A stretch of 32,807 bases of DNA from Alphaproteobacteria bacterium HGW-Alphaproteobacteria-4 (GTDB taxonomy: Bacteria; Pseudomonadota; Alphaproteobacteria; Rhodobacterales; Rhodobacteraceae): contig PHEE01000034.1 in the NCBI GenBank assembly GCA_002842855.1, positions 1 through 32,807 on the forward strand, given 5' to 3'. A program made the translations under genes and the position numbers. The notes beneath the pieces were generated by a model. It made no database searches. It was not told the DNA's origin and saw only the letters and a program-made list of their open reading frames with translations. Positions 7,468 to 15,818 of this stretch are shown here, piece by piece (position 1 is the stretch's first letter; the number at the start of each line of letters is the position of its first letter).

Positions 7468-8774
7468 GCCATGCCACCTTTGATTTCCACCACGCGGTGC
7501 GGATAGGGGATTTCGACGCCCGCCGCTTTCAGCGCATTCCAGACTGCGAACAGCACCTGGCTTGCATATTTGTTGCGCCCGTCGTCGATGCCGTTGACCC
7601 AGTATTCGACCGCGAAATCAATGCCCGATTCGCCAAAACCGCGCAATTCGACATCGGGGCCTTCGGGGGCGGCCAGAACGAAGGGCAGCGCGGCTACGGC
7701 AGGGGCAATGATGCCGGGCACGGTGGTTATCTCGGTGTCATATGAGACCGAAAACGCCACCTCGTAGCGGTTTGCGCTGCCCTGGTCCGAGTAGTTCACA
7801 ACGCGGGTGGTGATGAAATGTTCGTTCGGCACCACGATCCAGCGGCCATCGAAGGTTTCAAGAATGCAGGCGCGGGCGGTCATGCGCACGATTGTGCCGC
7901 GCTCGCCGCCGTCAAGTTCGACGAAGTCGCCGACTGTGGTCTGGCCTTCGACCAGTAGGATGATGCCCGAAATGAAGTTGGCGGCGATCTGTTGCAGGCC
8001 AAGCCCGATGCCCACACCAAGCGCGCCACCGATGACCGCAATCGCGGTCAGGTCGATGCCCATGATCGACATCACCAAGAGGAAGGCGGCGCCGAAAATG
8101 GCGAGTTCGGCGGCTTTGACGGCAAGCTCGCGGGTCGCGGGTCGCAAGGCGTCCTGCGCCTTGATGTAACCTGCGCTTTGACGGTTCGACCAGCCGCCGA
8201 GCCAGAACAGCAGGCTGCCCGCAATCGCCCCGCGCGCAAGCGCCATGACCGAGAACCGGATGTTTCCAAGTTCGAGGGTCAGGCTTTCGAGCCAGTCGGT
8301 AATGGCGGGAAGCAGCCCGAGCGCATAGAGCGCCATTACCGGGATCAGCACATAGCGACCCATCAGGCGCAAGAACGGATCGCGCAGCATGTCGTGGGCG
8401 AAGGCGCGGGCGGCGAGGAACAGGAACACTCGCTTGCCAAAGGCGATGACCGCGCCCGAGCCGAAAACCTGCCGGGTGAAGGCTTCGCCCAAGGCGGTGA
8501 AACCATAGGCCAGCAGCGGCAGCAACAAAGGCAAAAAGCGCAGTGCAAAGCGGCGGGCGGCGGCGATCGGGCCGGTGGCGCCGGGTTTGGGGCCGATCAG
8601 CCGTTCGAGATGGGGCGCGAGCCGTTTGGCGGCGATGCGCGCGAGCACCCATGAGGCAAGCAGCAGGCCAAATTGCGACCATGCGGCGGGGCTGGTCAGC
8701 CAGCCTGCTGCAATTTCCCAGCCCTGGGCCAGATACCCCAGTGCGCGGGCTACGATCACGGGTTGGCCTTCCAT
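7464..8774 (-). CDS. MscS family mechanosensitive ion channel
   Basis: The 436-residue product has about five or six N-terminal membrane segments (residues 30-250) and then the MscS core. The pore helix, rich in Gly and Ala (GGALGVGIGLGLQQIAANF, about residues 264-282), leads into the beta domain with VEGQTTVGDFVEL and VVPNEHF, and the C-terminal cage includes IPYPHRVV. It would sit in the inner membrane and release solutes on hypo-osmotic shock; the extra N-terminal helices place it among the larger MscS-like channels. The start at 8774 is preferred to upstream in-frame starts because a TGAGGTG site precedes it. It lies 73 bases after holA on the same strand and overlaps the flavoprotein start by four bases. 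Confidence 0.9.
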   Translation of the reverse strand: MEGQPVIVARALGYLAQGWEIAAGWLTSPAAWSQFGLLLASWVLARIAAKRLAPHLERLIGPKPGATGPIAAARRFALRFLPLLLPLLAYGFTALGEAFTRQVFGSGAVIAFGKRVFLFLAARAFAHDMLRDPFLRLMGRYVLIPVMALYALGLLPAITDWLESLTLELGNIRFSVMALARGAIAGSLLFWLGGWSNRQSAGYIKAQDALRPATRELAVKAAELAIFGAAFLLVMSIMGIDLTAIAVIGGALGVGIGLGLQQIAANFISGIILLVEGQTTVGDFVELDGGERGTIVRMTARACILETFDGRWIVVPNEHFITTRVVNYSDQGSANRYEVAFSVSYDTEITTVPGIIAPAVAALPFVLAAPEGPDVELRGFGESGIDFAVEYWVNGIDDGRNKYASQVLFAVWNALKAAGVEIPYPHRVVEIKGGMA

Positions 8775-8847
8775 TGCGCACCTCATATCGGGGTTAGCGT
8801 TCTGGTGCCCCAGGCGTGGCGCCAAGGCAAGGAAAAGCCGACGCAGC

Positions 8848-9870
8848 CTAGGTTTGCGCCATCCGCGCAAGGCGAATCAGCGTGCGCTCGATCACCGCCA
8901 TTGCCGGGGCACGAGAGGATGACCGCAGTGACAGGTCGGTTTCGACCAGTTGCCGCAGCGCCTCTTCCAGCCTCGGCACTTGCCACGCCTGGGCCTGTCG
9001 CAGCATCCGGTCGCGCCGGGGGCCTTGCACGGGCGGGCGGGCGCGGGCAAGGCCTGCGGCGGGGCCGCCGGGGTCTGCTTTGGCGGCGTAAAGGGTGCGG
9101 AAATGGCGTAGCGCCGTGATCGCGAGCGTGACCGGCAACACGCCTTGCCCGGTGATTCGCTGCATCATCGGGCCAAAGGCGCCGGTGCGCCCTTCGGCCA
9201 CGATATGCAGCAGGTCATCGACTTCGGCCTCGATCGTGGCGGGGGCGCAAAGGGCAATTTCATCGCAGGTCAGCGGCGTGGAGTCGCCGTGTTTGTAGAG
9301 CGAAATCTTTTCGATCGTCTGGCGAAAGTCGCCGGGGTCAAGCGCTTGCGCCAATGCCACAAGGTCGGTCATCGCATCGCGGCCAATATTGCGCAGCCCG
9401 ACCTTGGCCAGCGATTGCGCGATTTCCTCGCTGCTGGGCGGGTCATCGTAAATGCCGATGCACGGCGCGCTGCCATGGTCTTCGAAAAACTTGCGCAGGC
9501 TGGAACGAGGTGCGAGCACGGCGGCAGTGACCACCAGCGTTGCGTCTCCCTTGCGCCAATCGGCCAGCGCCGATTGCACCAGTGGCGTCGCCGTGTCGGT
9601 GGCGCCTTCCAGCAACACCGTGCGTGGGCCGGGGAAAAAGCCCTGCGCGCGCAGCGCGTCGGCCAGCGCCGCCGGGTCTTTGCGCAGGTCTGATGCGTCG
9701 ATGCGGGTCAGGCGCATTTCGCCCTCACCCTCGGCGCCAATCAGCAGCGCGATCAGGTCTTGCCGCTTCAGCGCCACCCGCATCGCATCGCCGCCATACA
9801 GCAAGACGCCGGGCAAGTCTGGTGCGGGTCGGGCGAGAAAACGCGCGGCGGCGGCACCGGTCAGCTTCAT
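8848..9870 (-). CDS. holA: DNA polymerase III subunit delta
   Basis: Delta is the wrench of the clamp loader that opens the beta sliding clamp at primed DNA. The 340 residues match the usual length. Recognisable parts are the N-terminal LLYGGD strand with its following helix (residues 22-40), GFFPGPRTVLLEGA (about 76-90, the region that in delta contacts the clamp), the central PPSSEEIAQSL segment and a helical C-terminal collar domain. As usual for delta there is no functional Walker motif. The start overlaps the lptE stop by four bases (ATGA), so expression follows lptE and leuS. Overall identity is strong from family pattern and from the conserved alphaproteobacterial order leuS-lptE-holA. 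Confidence 0.92.
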   Translation of the reverse strand: MKLTGAAAARFLARPAPDLPGVLLYGGDAMRVALKRQDLIALLIGAEGEGEMRLTRIDASDLRKDPAALADALRAQGFFPGPRTVLLEGATDTATPLVQSALADWRKGDATLVVTAAVLAPRSSLRKFFEDHGSAPCIGIYDDPPSSEEIAQSLAKVGLRNIGRDAMTDLVALAQALDPGDFRQTIEKISLYKHGDSTPLTCDEIALCAPATIEAEVDDLLHIVAEGRTGAFGPMMQRITGQGVLPVTLAITALRHFRTLYAAKADPGGPAAGLARARPPVQGPRRDRMLRQAQAWQVPRLEEALRQLVETDLSLRSSSRAPAMAVIERTLIRLARMAQT

Positions 9871-10355
9871 TGCGGCAAACTGGCGGCGGAGGCGAGCAGC
9901 CGGGTCACGATCTGGTCGGCAAGAATGCGGATCAGCCGCAGATGCGCGTCATCTTCGGCGGCGCGGGTGGCAACGGTGGTGCCGGTGGCCGACCATGAGG
10001 TGAAGCCTTCGACCTCGCCGGCCAGCAGTTCGGCGCCGCTGCCAAGCGCGATCAGGCGAAACGCTGCGGTGCCGTGCAGCGAAAAGCGCGTGGTGGCGTT
10101 GTCGGGCGTGATCGCTTGCCCCGAGGCGACAGTGGCGACTGTGTAAGCTAGCCGGAAGCGCGGCGCCTCGGGCGGCCCGAGCCGCTCGGCCAGCCGCCGG
10201 GTAAGGGCAAAATCATCGCGGGTGGCGGGGGCATCGGGCGCCACCGCGCCCAGCAGCACGCCCGCACCGCCGCCCGGCCCGAAGGCGGGCGTGAAGCCGC
10301 AGCCCGCAAGGGCTGCGAGCGAGATCAGCAAGTTTCGGCGGTCAGTGAACCACAT
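9867..10355 (-). CDS. lptE: LPS assembly lipoprotein LptE
   Basis: LptE is the outer-membrane lipoprotein plug of the LptD/E lipopolysaccharide translocon. The 162-residue protein begins with a short charged region (Asp-Arg-Arg), a hydrophobic stretch and a lipobox Leu-Ala-Gly-Cys with acylation at Cys19, followed by [10 protein letters not shown], which is typical of the alphaproteobacterial form. The mature part is a small alpha/beta domain ending in helices ([12 protein letters not shown]). Its start lies 14 bases inside the end of leuS and its stop overlaps holA, so all three are translated from one message. LptD is not in the window. Confidence 0.9.
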   Translation of the reverse strand: MWFTDRRNLLISLAALAGCGFTPAFGPGGGAGVLLGAVAPDAPATRDDFALTRRLAERLGPPEAPRFRLAYTVATVASGQAITPDNATTRFSLHGTAAFRLIALGSGAELLAGEVEGFTSWSATGTTVATRAAEDDAHLRLIRILADQIVTRLLASAASLPQ

Positions 10356-12891
10356 TGACGATGCGCCCCGGCACCACGATCAGCTTTTTCGGCGCCTGCC
10401 CCGCAAGCACCCGTGCCACAGTCTCATCCGCCAGCACGAGTTTTTCAACCTCGGCGGTGGGCATATCTTTCGGAACCGTGATTTCGGCGCGCCGCTTGCC
10501 GTTGATCTGGATCGGCAGCGTCGCGGTATCTTGCACCAGTAGTGCCGGGTCGGCCTTGGGCCAGGGCGCGGTGACGACCAGCCCCGCGCCGCCCATTGCC
10601 GCCCAGATTTCCTCGGCCAGATGCGGCACCATCGGCGACATCAGTTGCGCCATGGTGCGCAAAGCCGAAGTCATGGCGGCGCTGCTGGCGGTAGCGCGCG
10701 ACAGCGTGTTGGTCAGCTCGTAAATCTTCGCAATCGCCTTGTTGAAGGCAAAGTTTTCAATCGCATGGGTGACATCTGCAATGGCGCGGTGCAGCGCCCG
10801 GGCCAATGCCGCGTCACCCGCCGAATCGCCCGCCGCAGGCGCCTCGGCCACCCGCTCGGCGATCAACCAGACGCGGTTGAGGAACTTGTAGGCGGCCTCG
10901 GCCCCGGCGGCGGTCCATTCCACATCGCGCTCGGGGGGGCTGTCAGAGAGGATGAACCAGCGCGCGGTATCGGCGCCAAAGGCGCGGATGATGTTGACCG
11001 GATCGACCACGTTCTTTTTCGATTTCGACATCTTGGCCGAGGGGATCACCTCAACCGCCTTGCCAGTCGCGCTGACTTTGCCACCTTCGATTTCCTCGGG
11101 CAGGTGATAGATGGGCCGCCCCGCGGCGTCGCGCGTCAGGTAAATCTCGTGGGTCACCATGCCTTGCGTGAAAAGCGCGTTGAACGGCTCGATTGCCTTG
11201 GCGGGCAGGTGCCCGGTCTTGTGCATCGCGCGGGCAAAGAAGCGCGAATAGAGCAGGTGCAGAATCGCGTGCTCGATGCCACCGATGTATTGATCGACGT
11301 TCATCCAGTAGTCGGCCTCGGCGGCATCTGTCGGCGTCGCGGCATGGGGGCTGGTAAAGCGCGCGTAATACCACGACGAATCGACAAAGGTATCCATCGT
11401 GTCGGTTTCGCGCCGCGCCGCCGCGCCGCATTTCGGGCAGGTGCAGTCGCGCCAGGTCGGGTGCCGGTCCAAGGGGTTGCCGGGTTGGTCGAAGGTCACG
11501 TCATCGGGCAGCCGCACCGGCAGGTTGGCCTTTGATTCGGGCACCACACCGCAGGCGGGGCAATGCACCACCGGAATCGGGCAGCCCCAATAGCGTTGGC
11601 GCGAAATGCCCCAGTCGCGCAGGCGGTAGTTGGTCACACCCCGGCCGATGCCGCGCGATTCGCACTGCGCAATGGCGCTGGCAACGCCCGCCTCGCCCGT
11701 CTGCACCGCCTCGCCCGCGAACCCGCGCACATAGCGCACACGCTCGGATTTCAGCGGCACATAGGCATCGGACAGCGGCGTGTCGGCGGCGCCTTCGGGC
11801 AGGAATACCGCGTTGATCGGCAAGCCATATTTCGTTGCAAATTCAAAATCGCGCGCGTCATGCGCGGGGCAACCGAAAATCGCGCCGGTGCCATAATCCA
11901 TCAAGATGAAATTGGCGATGAAGACCGGCAATTCCCAAGCCGGATCAAGCGGATGGCGCACGCGTATGCCGGTATCTAGCCCGCGCTTTTCGGCCTTTTC
12001 CAGCGCCTCTTCGCTGGTCCCCACCCGGCGGCACTCGGCCACGAAGGCCGCCACGCCGGGGTCGCCTGCCTCCAGCGCGCGCGCCAGCGGGTGATCCGGG
12101 CTGATCGCGGCAAAGCTGGCGCCCATCAGGGTGTCGGGCCGTGTGGTGTAAACCTCCAGCTGGCCGAATCCCTCGGGCGCGCCCAGGGTTTCAAAGGCGA
12201 ATTGCAGGCCCCGGCTTTGGCCGATCCAGTTCGCCTGCATCGTGCGCACCTTTTCGGGCCAGTCTTTCAGTCCGTCGAGTGCTGCCAACAATTCGGCCGA
12301 ATAATCGCTGATCTTGAAGAACCACTGCGTCAGCTCGCGCCGTTCCACCAGCGCGTTTGATCGCCAGCCGCGCCCGTCGATCACCTGCTCGTTGGCCAGC
12401 ACGGTCATGTCGACCGGGTCCCAGTTCACCACGGCATTCTTGCGGTAAACCAGCCCCGCCGCCAGCATATCAAGGAACATTGCCTGCTGCTGGCCGTAGT
12501 ATTCCGGGTCGCAGGTGGCAAACTCGCGGCTCCAGTCGATGCTCAGGCCCAAGGGCTGCATCTGCGCCTTCATGTCGGCGATATTGCCGTAGGTCCAGGT
12601 TTTCGGGTGGCCGCCGCGCTCCATCGCGGCGTTTTCGGCGGGCATGCCGAAGGCATCCCAGCCCATCGGGTGCAGCACGCTGAAGCCCTGCGCGATCTTG
12701 TAGCGCGCCACCACGTCGCCCATCGTGTAGTTGCGCACATGCCCCATGTGGATGCGCCCCGAGGGGTAGGGGAACATCTCCAGCACATAATACTTGGGCT
12801 TTGCCGTATCGCGCCGGGCCTGAAACACGCCTGCATCGGCCCAGGCCTGTTGCCATTTCGCTTCGCTTTGGCCGGGTTCGTAGCGCGCCAT
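10342..12891 (-). CDS. leuS: Leucyl-tRNA synthetase
   Basis: This class I aminoacyl-tRNA synthetase of 849 residues is close to the usual bacterial length. The HIGH-equivalent motif HMGH is at 48-51 and KMSKS is at 620-624. The editing domain (CP1) shows [12 protein letters not shown] and [21 protein letters not shown] zinc ribbon with two Cys-Pro-x-Cys-Gly pairs (CPACG, CPKCG) lies in the catalytic core before DSSWYY. The C-terminal anticodon-binding and tail domains are complete. It charges tRNA-Leu in the cytosol and edits misactivated amino acids. It follows the DUF3576 gene after 115 bases and overlaps lptE by 14 bases. Confidence 0.98.
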   Translation of the reverse strand: MARYEPGQSEAKWQQAWADAGVFQARRDTAKPKYYVLEMFPYPSGRIHMGHVRNYTMGDVVARYKIAQGFSVLHPMGWDAFGMPAENAAMERGGHPKTWTYGNIADMKAQMQPLGLSIDWSREFATCDPEYYGQQQAMFLDMLAAGLVYRKNAVVNWDPVDMTVLANEQVIDGRGWRSNALVERRELTQWFFKISDYSAELLAALDGLKDWPEKVRTMQANWIGQSRGLQFAFETLGAPEGFGQLEVYTTRPDTLMGASFAAISPDHPLARALEAGDPGVAAFVAECRRVGTSEEALEKAEKRGLDTGIRVRHPLDPAWELPVFIANFILMDYGTGAIFGCPAHDARDFEFATKYGLPINAVFLPEGAADTPLSDAYVPLKSERVRYVRGFAGEAVQTGEAGVASAIAQCESRGIGRGVTNYRLRDWGISRQRYWGCPIPVVHCPACGVVPESKANLPVRLPDDVTFDQPGNPLDRHPTWRDCTCPKCGAAARRETDTMDTFVDSSWYYARFTSPHAATPTDAAEADYWMNVDQYIGGIEHAILHLLYSRFFARAMHKTGHLPAKAIEPFNALFTQGMVTHEIYLTRDAAGRPIYHLPEEIEGGKVSATGKAVEVIPSAKMSKSKKNVVDPVNIIRAFGADTARWFILSDSPPERDVEWTAAGAEAAYKFLNRVWLIAERVAEAPAAGDSAGDAALARALHRAIADVTHAIENFAFNKAIAKIYELTNTLSRATASSAAMTSALRTMAQLMSPMVPHLAEEIWAAMGGAGLVVTAPWPKADPALLVQDTATLPIQINGKRRAEITVPKDMPTAEVEKLVLADETVARVLAGQAPKKLIVVPGRIVNVVH

Positions 12892-12975
12892 CTCGTGCCC
12901 CTTCGCGGTTCATCTGCCGCGCTTGGGTTACACCGGCTGCACCGCCAAGGTCCAGCGCATCAACGCTTTTTGCGC

Positions 12976-12998
12976 TTGCCTTGGTGCAAATATCCTCA
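12976..12998 (+). repeat. Possible degenerate flank of the palindromic element
   Basis: CTTGCCTTGGTGCAAATATC followed by CTC resembles the flank of the palindromic element (CTTCTTCATTGC, AAATACCC) and lies between the DUF3576 and leuS genes. No GC hairpin of the full element is present, and the orientation relative to the upstream gene is opposite to the other copies. Homology is uncertain. Confidence 0.25.
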
Positions 12999-13006
12999 GC
13001 GCCGCC

Positions 13007-13504
13007 CTAGAGGCCCGAATCGCGGATGCGCAGCTGGCGGGCGCGGGTAAGAATCGCGTCTTCAACCGCGTGCACGGTATCGGCCGAAACCGCACCGCCG
13101 CCTGCGCCTTGCAGCGAAACCTTCAGGCTGCGGGCGTCCAGCGCCGGATCGGTCACATAGATCGTGGCGCGATAGCTGCGACCACCGCCGGGGGGCGTGC
13201 CATAGCCGGTGACGATAATCCCCGAGAACGGGTCAACCGACTGGATCGGCAGGAAATTGAGCACCTCAAGCGAGGCCTGCCAGAGGTATTTGTTGACCTC
13301 GACGGTAATATTGGGGTCGTCGGCGTTCTTGAACAGATCCCAGATCGTGCCGCCGCTGCGCTCAATATCATTGCGCATGTGTGGGCCGGTATCGGGCACC
13401 GGCGCCGCCCTGCCCTTGCCAAACAGGCCGCCGTTGCCGCAGGCGGCAAGCGATGCCACAAGGCCCGCCAGCAGCCCTGCGCGCAGAATGCGTGAAATGG
13501 TCAT
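13007..13504 (-). CDS. DUF3576 lipoprotein
   Basis: This 165-residue protein begins with a basic N-terminus, a hydrophobic core and a lipobox Leu-Ala-Ala-Cys with Cys22, so it should be an outer-membrane-facing lipoprotein. The mature part has the DUF3576 pattern: SGGTIWDLF near residue 50, VNKYLWQASLEVL near 70, VDPFSGIIVTGYG near 90 and a C-terminal helix AVEDAILTRARQLR. The function is unknown. The reading frame extends upstream to 13630, but the start at 13504 yields a proper signal peptide, has a GGGGG site about eight bases upstream and fits the promoter at 13533-13561. It heads the leuS-lptE-holA run, which suggests a link with outer-membrane assembly, though that is inference. Confidence 0.88.
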   Translation of the reverse strand: MTISRILRAGLLAGLVASLAACGNGGLFGKGRAAPVPDTGPHMRNDIERSGGTIWDLFKNADDPNITVEVNKYLWQASLEVLNFLPIQSVDPFSGIIVTGYGTPPGGGRSYRATIYVTDPALDARSLKVSLQGAGGGAVSADTVHAVEDAILTRARQLRIRDSGL

Positions 13505-13532
13505 CGGAACGGCCCCCGTTTCGGTTTCTCGA

Positions 13533-13561
13533 TCTCTAGCCCATGGGCCAAGGGCGAACAA
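13533..13561 (-). promoter_or_regulatory. Candidate promoter for the DUF3576-leuS-lptE-holA run
   Basis: On the minus strand TTGTTC (13556-13561) and TAGAGA (13533-13538) are spaced by exactly 17 bases, a plausible housekeeping -35/-10 pair. Transcription would start about 20 bases before the DUF3576 ATG. The spacer contains the perfect palindrome GCCCATGGGC (13539-13548), a possible operator. Confidence 0.4.
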
Positions 13562-13696
13562 GGTTTTTCCCGAATGCGCGGGGGCGCGGATATCCGCCGA
13601 TGCGGCGGCACTGTGGCAAGACTGCACCACGATTGCGGCTTAACCCGCCCGCCAGTTTGTCGCAGTTGCTTTGCGCGGCGCTTGGGGTGAAAAAGC

Positions 13697-13733
13697 GCCA
13701 TCCCCAGGTCGGAGTTCCCTGAGCTGGGTTGGC
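13697..13733 (+). promoter_or_regulatory. Imperfect hairpin in the porin leader
   Basis: GCCATCCCCAG (13697-13707) and CTGGGTTGGC (13724-13733) can pair with one bulge and one mismatch around a 16-base loop, 25 bases before the porin ATG. A leader hairpin is common in abundant porin messages, where it can affect stability or small-RNA control; here this is inference. The actual ribosome site (GAGGGA) lies downstream and unpaired. Confidence 0.3.
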
Positions 13734-13758
13734 ACCTTAAATACACGAGGGAAACGAC

Positions 13759-14610
13759 ATGAAAAAACTCCTTATCGCCTCGACCGCGCTCGTCATGGTC
13801 GCTGGCGCCGCCGCCGCCGAAGTCAAAGTGACCGGCGACGCTGCGAAATTCAACATGTCGGGCAAGACCGATGCAGGCTTGGGCTTCGGCGCCAGCTTCC
13901 TTCTGAACGGCTCGGCTGCGCCCGTCTTGGTCGATGAAGTTGCCCTTGGGGCCGACGCCAACGGCGATGGCGTTATCAAAAACTGGTATGGTCAATCCGA
14001 CAACACCTCGGACGCGATGGTCTGGGTTTCGGGTACTTGGGGCACCGTGAGTGTCGGCGAAGGCGTCGATACCGGTGACGATTCGGTTGGCATCGGCCTC
14101 GCCGATATCGGTTACAAGGGCATTGGCGTTGATGATACCGCCGAAGCCCTGTTCGCCAATACTAACGCCAACCTCAACTACACCGGCACCTTCGGAAACG
14201 TGACCGTTGCGCTTTCGTATGACCTTCCGACTTCCGGAAACATAGCAGGCAGCGACGACTGGGCGATTGGTGTTGGCTACAAGGCCGGCAACTACAAAGT
14301 TGCGCTCGGTTATGCCAGCGACGAAACGTTGACCGTCTTCGGTGGCGCCACCTTCGGCGCAGCCTCGGTCAATGCGCTCTACAGCACCAACGACGCGAGC
14401 GGCGACGACGCTTGGGGCTTCGACGCTTCTTATAAGCTGAACTCGGCCACCGTGATCACCGTTGCGTATGCCGACGACAATGGCGTTACCGATGCTGACT
14501 ATGGCGTGGGCGTGGCCTACACCCTCGGCGGCGGTGCCAAACTGATTGGCGGCCTTGGTTCGGTGAACGGCGTCACCAAAGCCGAAGTCGGCATGACCTT
14601 CACGTTCTGA
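13759..14610 (+). CDS. Outer membrane porin (Rhodobacter type)
   Basis: The 283-residue protein has a classical signal peptide (MKKLLIASTALVMVAGAAAA, cleaved after Ala20) and a mature chain of alternating hydrophobic and polar residues. It is rich in Gly, Asp, Asn and aromatic residues and ends in Phe as outer-membrane barrels do (EVGMTFTF). It fits the compact general porins of Rhodobacter and relatives, trimeric 16-strand barrels for small solutes. Codon choice is more biased to C-ending codons than its neighbours, in keeping with high expression. It has its own ribosome site (GAGGGA), a 254-base divergent control region shared with the DUF3576 gene, and a strong terminator just downstream, so it is probably a single-gene unit. 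Confidence 0.9.
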   Translation: MKKLLIASTALVMVAGAAAAEVKVTGDAAKFNMSGKTDAGLGFGASFLLNGSAAPVLVDEVALGADANGDGVIKNWYGQSDNTSDAMVWVSGTWGTVSVGEGVDTGDDSVGIGLADIGYKGIGVDDTAEALFANTNANLNYTGTFGNVTVALSYDLPTSGNIAGSDDWAIGVGYKAGNYKVALGYASDETLTVFGGATFGAASVNALYSTNDASGDDAWGFDASYKLNSATVITVAYADDNGVTDADYGVGVAYTLGGGAKLIGGLGSVNGVTKAEVGMTFTF

Positions 14611-14631
14611 TCTTTCAGATCGAACGGACCG

Positions 14632-14659
14632 GAAAGAGCGGGCGCAAGCCCGCTCTTTT
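14632..14659 (+). terminator. Intrinsic terminator of the porin gene
   Basis: An 11-base perfect stem, AAAGAGCGGGC (14633-14643) with GCCCGCTCTTT (14648-14658), closes a GCAA tetraloop and ends in a T-run. It lies 22 bases after the porin stop and is the clearest intrinsic terminator in the window. Confidence 0.92.
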
Positions 14660-14676
14660 CATTTCGGGGGGGCGGT

Positions 14677-15324
14677 ATGGGACTGGCAGAGATCACATCG
14701 CGGCTGCGGGCCGCCGAGGCGCGGGCGGGGCGGGCGGCCGGGGCGGTTACGCTGATCGCGGTGTCCAAGCTGCAACCGGGCGCGCGGGTGGCCGAGGTGC
14801 TGCGGCAGGGCCAGCGGGTGTTTGGCGAGAATTATGTGCAAGAGGCGGCGGCTAAATGGCCTGCGTGGCGGGCCGAGTTTCAGGGCGTGAAGTTGCACCT
14901 GATCGGCCCCTTGCAAAGCAACAAGGCCAAGGCGGCGGTGGAGCTGTTTGACGCGATCCACACGCTCGACCGGCCCAGCCTTGCCGACCGGCTGGCGCGG
15001 CTGGCTGAGGCGCGGGGGCAGTGCCCCGAAGTGTTCGTGCAGGTCAACACCGGCGCCGAGCCGCAAAAAGCCGGGGTGCTGCCCGACGCGCTCGACCGAT
15101 TCGTGGCCGATTGCCGCGCGCTGGGGCTGCCGCTGGCCGGGCTGATGTGCATTCCGCCCGAGGCCGAAGATGCCGCCCCGCATTTTGCGATGCTCGCCGC
15201 CATGGCCGCGCGCAACGGCCTTGCCGGGCTTTCGATGGGCATGAGCAGCGATTTTGAAGCGGCAGTGGCGGCGGGGGCCACGCATGTGCGCATCGGCAGC
15301 GCAATATTCGGGCCGCGCACCTAG
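14677..15324 (+). CDS. yggS: YggS family PLP homeostasis protein
   Basis: This 215-residue single-domain TIM-barrel protein of the PLPBP/YggS/Alr-N family binds pyridoxal phosphate and helps balance vitamin B6 and amino-acid pools; no catalysis is established. The PLP lysine is Lys31 in LIAVSKLQP. Other family marks are FGENYVQEA near residue 50, LHLIGPLQSNK near 74, QVNTGAEPQKAG near 128, GLMCIPP near 154 and the C-terminal LSMGMSSDFEAAV with VRIGSAIFG. It starts 18 bases after the porin terminator behind a GGGGGGGCGG ribosome site. Its stop TAG overlaps the stop of the convergent YkuD gene in the four-base palindrome CTAG. Confidence 0.94.
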   Translation: MGLAEITSRLRAAEARAGRAAGAVTLIAVSKLQPGARVAEVLRQGQRVFGENYVQEAAAKWPAWRAEFQGVKLHLIGPLQSNKAKAAVELFDAIHTLDRPSLADRLARLAEARGQCPEVFVQVNTGAEPQKAGVLPDALDRFVADCRALGLPLAGLMCIPPEAEDAAPHFAMLAAMAARNGLAGLSMGMSSDFEAAVAAGATHVRIGSAIFGPRT

Positions 15325-15818
15325 CCCGGCACCACCAGCCGGGTGCCGGGGGCGGCGTTTTGCGCCAGCCACCGCATGTCATGGCGCGCCACCGCGATGC
15401 AGCCAGCCGTAGGGTAACCGGGGCGGCGCCATTGATGCAGAAAGATCGCCGAGCCCCGGTGCGGGGTGGCCTGCGGCCAGTTCCAGTCGGTCAGCAAGAT
15501 CAGGTCATACAGCGGATCGGCGCGGCGCAACCTTTCGGCGCTGGCGGCGAAGGGCGCGCGGGTGAGGTGGTTATAGGCCGCATGGTCGGGGGCATCGCAC
15601 CAAAGATCGCGCGGGCCTATCGGGGTTGCCCAAGCGGGCAGGTGGCGGCGCGCAATTCGGTCGGGGCGGTAGAGCAGGCCAATGATGTGGTGCCTGCCCG
15701 CCGGGGTGGCGCCATCGCCCTCGCGCTTGGCGGTGGTGATGCCGCCGCGGCCGATGGTGCAGGGCAAAAGCGTGCGGCCATAGCGCAGGCCGGTGGGGGT
15801 GAGGACCAGATCGGTCAC
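15321..15818 (-). CDS. L,D-transpeptidase (YkuD) family protein without a signal peptide
   Basis: The 165-residue protein has the YkuD catalytic signature: FLHQW with His128, and TAGCIAVAR with nucleophile Cys140, at the family spacing. Upstream sit a strand with [19 protein letters not shown] and several tryptophans near residue 112. YkuD enzymes cross-link peptidoglycan stem peptides or attach proteins to them outside the cytoplasm. This one has no recognisable signal peptide or membrane anchor and starts with a plain polar segment. The start is GTG, overlapping the ribA stop (GTGA), so it is translated from the ribA message. Export by another route, a missed start or a cytoplasmic role are all possible. 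Confidence 0.85.
   Translation of the reverse strand: MTDLVLTPTGLRYGRTLLPCTIGRGGITTAKREGDGATPAGRHHIIGLLYRPDRIARRHLPAWATPIGPRDLWCDAPDHAAYNHLTRAPFAASAERLRRADPLYDLILLTDWNWPQATPHRGSAIFLHQWRRPGYPTAGCIAVARHDMRWLAQNAAPGTRLVVPG

Noticed and set aside
6307..7506. Plus-strand open frame of 399 codons opposite the flavoprotein
   Set aside because: Shadow of a GC-rich gene; the minus-strand product has clear FAD motifs.
8775..8847. Possible terminator between holA and the MscS gene
   Set aside because: A seven-base stem with one wobble pair can be drawn but no T-run follows, and the genes are codirectional.
12961..12977. Possible hairpin around AACGCTTTTTGCGCTT before leuS
   Set aside because: Only three base pairs form around the T-run, too weak for a terminator.
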